Shown here in pieces: positions 7,355 to 9,583 of a stretch of DNA of 9,583 bases. The DNA is taken from the NCBI GenBank assembly GCA_031282565.1, contig JAITDL010000078.1:1-9583 (forward strand), in the 5' to 3' direction. Made by a program: the position numbers and the translations under genes. The DNA comes from Puniceicoccales bacterium (GTDB lineage: Bacteria; Verrucomicrobiota; Verrucomicrobiia; Opitutales; JAIRLM01). Numbering within the stretch: position 1 is the stretch's first letter; each line of letters begins with the position of its first letter. The notes under the pieces are model-generated. The model saw nothing but the letters and a program-made list of their open reading frames with translations, was not told where the DNA came from and searched no databases.

Positions 7355-7884
7355 AAATACATCGCTTCGACTGATGCTACGCTGCGCGATCTGATCAATT
7401 TGTTTAGGGCGCGTGCCGCTGCAATTTCTGGGTTGCTTCTGGACCTCAGCGGCAGCTTTTTTCGTTCATTTTTGACGTAGCGGAAAGCACCAAATGACTT
7501 CATCGTTCTGACTCGCAAATCGAATACTTCGCGGAAGGATGGCTTTGACAGCGGCCGTTCAGTGCGCACTTCTATGAGCATTATGCTCGGCATAGTAGGT
7601 GGAATGAGCCCGAGGGATCTGTACGTGTAATTGGTGAACGCTTTCCTACCATCTGCAAAAACTTGAAGCCCGGCTGGTAAATTGACGGCGACAATTGCCG
7701 TACCATTCAATTTAGTGAAAATCACAGGGAATGTGGTCCATGGACTTCCGCAGCGAACTGGTGTTGGTATGGCCGTCTGCGACGAAGTAGGAAATATGCA
7801 GAGAGTTACTGGAGGGCGGATGTGTGTTGGTATAGCCATTGCATGGCTACGCCTGTCATTGGGTAAAGTGTTTGTCAAGAACAT
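7351..7884 (-). CDS. Unrecognised protein, paralogue A of the 8002-8445 gene
   Basis: No known family was recognised. The ~177-residue product starts M-F-L-T-N and aligns over most of its length with the gene at 8002-8445: F-L-T-N-x-L at the start, P-T-x-x-x-A-(I/V)-P, N-G-x-x-I-V-x-V-N-L-P, F-x-x-G-R-x-A and L-G-L followed by M-x-I-E. Unlike its partner it has an insertion before N-G, no clear membrane segment, and a strongly basic tail (K-N-E-R-K-K and R-S-R-S). ATG 7884 is chosen because the similarity begins there; an upstream TTG (7920) would add an Ala-rich stretch with no counterpart in the paralogue. No clear Shine-Dalgarno or promoter is seen. The gene converges on the ATPase gene, and its TAA (7353-7351) overlaps the ATPase stop. 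Conservation between two diverged copies supports a real coding gene. Confidence 0.65.
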   Translation of the reverse strand: MFLTNTLPNDRRSHAMAIPTHIRPPVTLCIFPTSSQTAIPTPVRCGSPWTTFPVIFTKLNGTAIVAVNLPAGLQVFADGRKAFTNYTYRSLGLIPPTMPSIMLIEVRTERPLSKPSFREVFDLRVRTMKSFGAFRYVKNERKKLPLRSRSNPEIAAARALNKLIRSRSVASVEAMYF

Positions 7885-7942
7885 TTTAGCCGACGCATCA
7901 TCCGCGGCCGCAGCAGCCAAAATTCAATGAAAATTTGTCATC

Positions 7943-7983
7943 TGAAATGAAAATAAGCCGCCAACGCATCGCGTTGGCGGCTT
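7943..7983 (-). terminator. Rho-independent terminator of the 8002-8445 gene
   Basis: AAGCCGCCAACGC (7955-7967) pairs perfectly with GCGTTGGCGGCTT (7971-7983) around a 3-base loop, giving a 13-bp GC-rich stem. Read on the minus strand it is followed by the U-rich tract TTATTTTCATTT (7954-7943) and begins 18 bases after the TAG of the upstream gene. The + strand lacks a T-run after the stem, so its direction is minus. It separates transcription of the two paralogues. Confidence 0.9.
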
Positions 7984-8001
7984 CATGGAAATGGCATTTA
8001 C

Positions 8002-8445
8002 CTATTCAACTGGTTCCGGAGCAAAAGCTTCGCATGGAACGCCGTCATCCTCAGGTCGCCACGTAAACCGGAAATCTCGTGGCGTCGGTTGCCGCGGCAT
8101 GTCGTGCCCTTCCAACATTTTTACATCACTGTAAAGTATGCGGTTAAGTCCTCTACGTGACATTCTATGAGTGGTGTACGCTTCTATGACCATGCAATTC
8201 ATTCCGAGTCCCAGCAATGCAAGTGCGCACCCAATCAGAGCGTTTCTGCCTCCTGGAAATCTCTCATTTAGTGGTAGATTGACCGTAACTATTGTGTGAC
8301 CGTTGCAGCGTGTTACTGCTGCGGGAACAGCATATGTTTTAGTTGGGTAGTACAGTTCAATTTCTCGAAAAGAAGCACCTGGAAAATTTTTAATTGGTGA
8401 ATTCATTGCGCCGCAGTGGTTGTCGCGCCGTAAATTGTTTGTCAA
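8002..8445 (-). CDS. Unrecognised small protein, paralogue B of the 7351-7884 gene
   Basis: Function unknown. Up to 147 residues. It shares F-L-T-N-x-L, P-T-x-x-x-A-V-P, N-G-x-T-I-V-T-V-N-L-P, F-x-G-G-R-N-A and L-G-L-x-M-x-V-I-E with paralogue A. A hydrophobic stretch A-L-I-G-C-A-L-A-L-L-G-L-G-M (about residues 70-90 of the TTG-started form) could span a membrane. The tail is Pro- and Glu-rich (ending A-P-E-P-V-E), unlike the basic tail of paralogue A. The start is uncertain: the ATG used in paralogue A aligns here with ATA (8451-8449), and a TAA lies two codons before it, so translation must begin at ATA, at TTG 8445 or at ATG 8406. TTG 8445 is listed because it keeps the conserved L-T-N segment. 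A strong terminator follows, so the gene forms a single-gene transcript. Confidence 0.65.
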   Translation of the reverse strand: MTNNLRRDNHCGAMNSPIKNFPGASFREIELYYPTKTYAVPAAVTRCNGHTIVTVNLPLNERFPGGRNALIGCALALLGLGMNCMVIEAYTTHRMSRRGLNRILYSDVKMLEGHDMPRQPTPRDFRFTWRPEDDGVPCEAFAPEPVE

Positions 8446-8518
8446 GAATATTTTTTACGTTTCACAGCTTCGTTTTCGGTCGCACCGATCACGCCGGGAC
8501 ATGGGAAGATGGTTTTGG

Positions 8519-8546
8519 TTGACAATTTGAAGATATTACTTGCAAT
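8519..8546 (+). promoter_or_regulatory. Candidate promoter for the rightmost + gene
   Basis: A perfect TTGACA (8519-8524) is followed, after 16 bases, by TGCAAT (8541-8546), a four-of-six match to TATAAT. Initiation would fall near 8553, only a few bases before ATG 8556, so the message would be nearly leaderless. That fits the lack of a Shine-Dalgarno but weakens the prediction. It lies in the 110-base region between divergent genes; no convincing promoter for the minus-strand gene was found there. Confidence 0.3.
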
Positions 8547-8555
8547 TTGAACGCA

Positions 8556-9583
8556 ATGACGCCTGAAGCTGTAAAGCCAAACCACGGAGTTGGCCTAGGG
8601 CCTGCCGCAGTTGGCAATTTGACAAAAATCGGATCCAATGTTTCCGCTACAGCGTTCCTTTACGTCTGCAGAGGTTTAACGGTTTTGGTGTCACCGCTGT
8701 TCCTGATTTTTGCAATTTTCACGTTACTTGCTGACATGTTCACACTGTTTCATTTCCGCGTAACTGTAAGTCTCTTTGGAGTGCTAGCCAGGCTGTGGCG
8801 CCGTGAAAATGCACAGGCGAATGCTGTAAAAACTGCGAATAAAAAGGTTAATCTGCAACCTACTCCGGAGAAACTTGCCGATAGTTCTGCGAGCGTTGTC
8901 GCAGTGCCAGGTGCAGCGGCCAGTTTCCCATTTTCGCCCAGTGAAATTGCCAAAGCTGCGGAGACTGGTCTCACGGTGACAGATGCCGGTGGTATTTGCT
9001 ACAAAGAATTTGCAATACGGGATAGCGGTGAAACAGCTGAAACTGAGCCAGGTACAGATGATGTCGCAAAAAGTGAGCAAGTGCGGCTTCATGTCGAAAA
9101 TGACGACGTGGCTGCATTCATGGAAATGGTCGGCGGGCTCGGTGGAGCTAAGCCAACGCATATGATAACGTTGGAGCGGGCGGCCGACGGCGACGTACCT
9201 AGATTGGGAAAATGCTATGTTCTCGTCGTGGCAAATGCTGTGAATACTCTAAGAGTATGGGTGAAGAAAGCTGCTGCCGAGCCACCACGCGCCGAGCCAC
9301 CACGCGCCGAGCCACTACACGCCGAGCCACCACACGTCGAGCCGCCGCGCGTCGAGCCGGAGCTGACAGTCGAACAGAAACAACAAATCGGAGAAGCGGG
9401 CGATGACCATCCGGTGAGGTTTTTCGATGGCGCTAGATACGAAGCAGATGCAAATAGCGGAGGCATCGTTCCCGTTGTCGATCCCGTTAATCTCACAAGC
9501 GCGATGAGATTCAGAAGCGATGGAGATGATATCACCCACCACACGCTATTCGTGGAGCCGGGTGACCCAAATGAAAATGATGC
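8556..9583 (+). CDS. Unrecognised membrane-anchored protein with Glu-Pro-Pro repeats (3' end outside window)
   Basis: ATG 8556 opens a frame that runs without a stop to the window edge: 342 complete codons. An in-frame TGA at 8520-8522 limits the start to 8547 (TTG) or 8556 (ATG). The product begins M-T-P-E-A-V-K-P-N-H-G-V-G. Residues about 34-67 are strongly hydrophobic (core S-P-L-F-L-I-F-A-I-F-T-L-L) and a second, weaker segment covers 69-81, ended by W-R-R. By the positive-inside rule the basic W-R-R flank would tend to be cytoplasmic. A mixed, acidic Ala/Glu/Thr-rich region follows, then a domain with H-M-I-T-L-E and C-Y-V-L-V-V-A-N (about 200-228), and five to six A/V-E-P-P-R/H pentapeptides (residues 241-268). 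The visible end is acidic (D-G-D-D, E-P-G-D-P-N-E-N-D). No known family was recognised. The opposing minus-strand frames here are less convincing because this frame is longer and has coherent domain-like organisation. Confidence 0.7.
   Translation, partial: MTPEAVKPNHGVGLGPAAVGNLTKIGSNVSATAFLYVCRGLTVLVSPLFLIFAIFTLLADMFTLFHFRVTVSLFGVLARLWRRENAQANAVKTANKKVNLQPTPEKLADSSASVVAVPGAAASFPFSPSEIAKAAETGLTVTDAGGICYKEFAIRDSGETAETEPGTDDVAKSEQVRLHVENDDVAAFMEMVGGLGGAKPTHMITLERAADGDVPRLGKCYVLVVANAVNTLRVWVKKAAAEPPRAEPPRAEPLHAEPPHVEPPRVEPELTVEQKQQIGEAGDDHPVRFFDGARYEADANSGGIVPVVDPVNLTSAMRFRSDGDDITHHTLFVEPGDPNEND
9276..9359 (+). repeat. 15-bp tandem repeat encoding (A/V)-E-P-P-(R/H)
   Basis: Five full units and a partial one: two identical GCCGAGCCACCACGC units (9276-9305), then three diverged ones at 9306, 9321 and 9336 and a 9-base remnant at 9351. 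All remain in frame, so copy-number change would alter the protein by five residues without a frameshift. Such Pro/Glu segments usually act as stiff, extended linkers. Confidence 0.9.

Noticed and set aside
7833..7849. 7-bp palindrome TAGCCAT-TGC-ATGGCTA
   Set aside because: Short, inside the coding region of paralogue A and not shared with paralogue B; plausible by chance.
7682..7930. 82-residue + strand frame opposite paralogue A
   Set aside because: The minus-strand frame is longer and is supported by the paralogue at 8002-8445.
8750..9544. Minus-strand frames at the right edge (8750-8974, 8784-9161, 9215-9544)
   Set aside because: The + strand frame from 8556 covers them all without a stop. 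The 9215-9544 frame is a Gly/Ser-rich mirror of the 15-bp repeat.
1..9583. tRNA, rRNA, CRISPR array, insertion sequence or transposase
   Set aside because: No cloverleaf-like segment, direct-repeat/spacer array, terminal inverted repeats or transposase motifs were seen on either strand.

Overview
The window comes from a Gram-negative bacterium: it carries the passenger and C-terminal beta-barrel of a giant autotransporter-like outer-membrane protein, followed by an ABC importer whose binding protein has an export signal. All three stop codons are used and Trp is read as TGG, so the standard bacterial code fits. Most starts lack a clear Shine-Dalgarno sequence. The taxon cannot be fixed from the sequence. 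Many cysteines in an autotransporter, long degenerate repeats and two unrecognised small paralogues suggest a poorly sampled, perhaps host-associated lineage; that is inference only.

Layout, left to right. (1) 1-4465 (+): the 3' part of one very large gene. About 20 copies of a ~38-residue repeat marked by S-F-x-x-W and F-G-A fill 5-2401. A non-repetitive passenger stem, a proline/glutamate linker (about 3485-3555) and a ~300-residue beta-barrel follow. Its start lies left of the window. (2) 4466-4610: a short gap with a 10-bp inverted repeat, a possible 21-codon reading frame with two Trp codons, and a promoter-like TTGACA element. (3) 4611-7354 (+): a compact three-gene operon for an ABC importer of the COG2984/COG4120/COG1101 type (binding protein, permease, ATPase), the family that includes the tryptophan/aromatic amino-acid transporter TrpXYZ. 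(4) 7351-8445 (-): two unrecognised genes that are paralogues of each other, separated by a strong intrinsic terminator. The first converges on the ATPase gene, and their stop codons overlap. (5) 8446-8555: a divergent promoter region. (6) 8556-9583 (+): an open frame of at least 342 codons with no stop before the window edge, encoding a protein with an N-terminal hydrophobic region and a Glu-Pro-Pro pentapeptide repeat.

The ABC genes form one functional unit (periplasmic capture, membrane passage, ATP-driven import). The autotransporter is probably a surface adhesin or surface coat but is not linked to the importer by any sequence evidence. The right third is an accessory region of unknown function. 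The best leads there are the paralogous pair, in which one copy has lost the ATG that the other keeps, and the edge-truncated reading frame.
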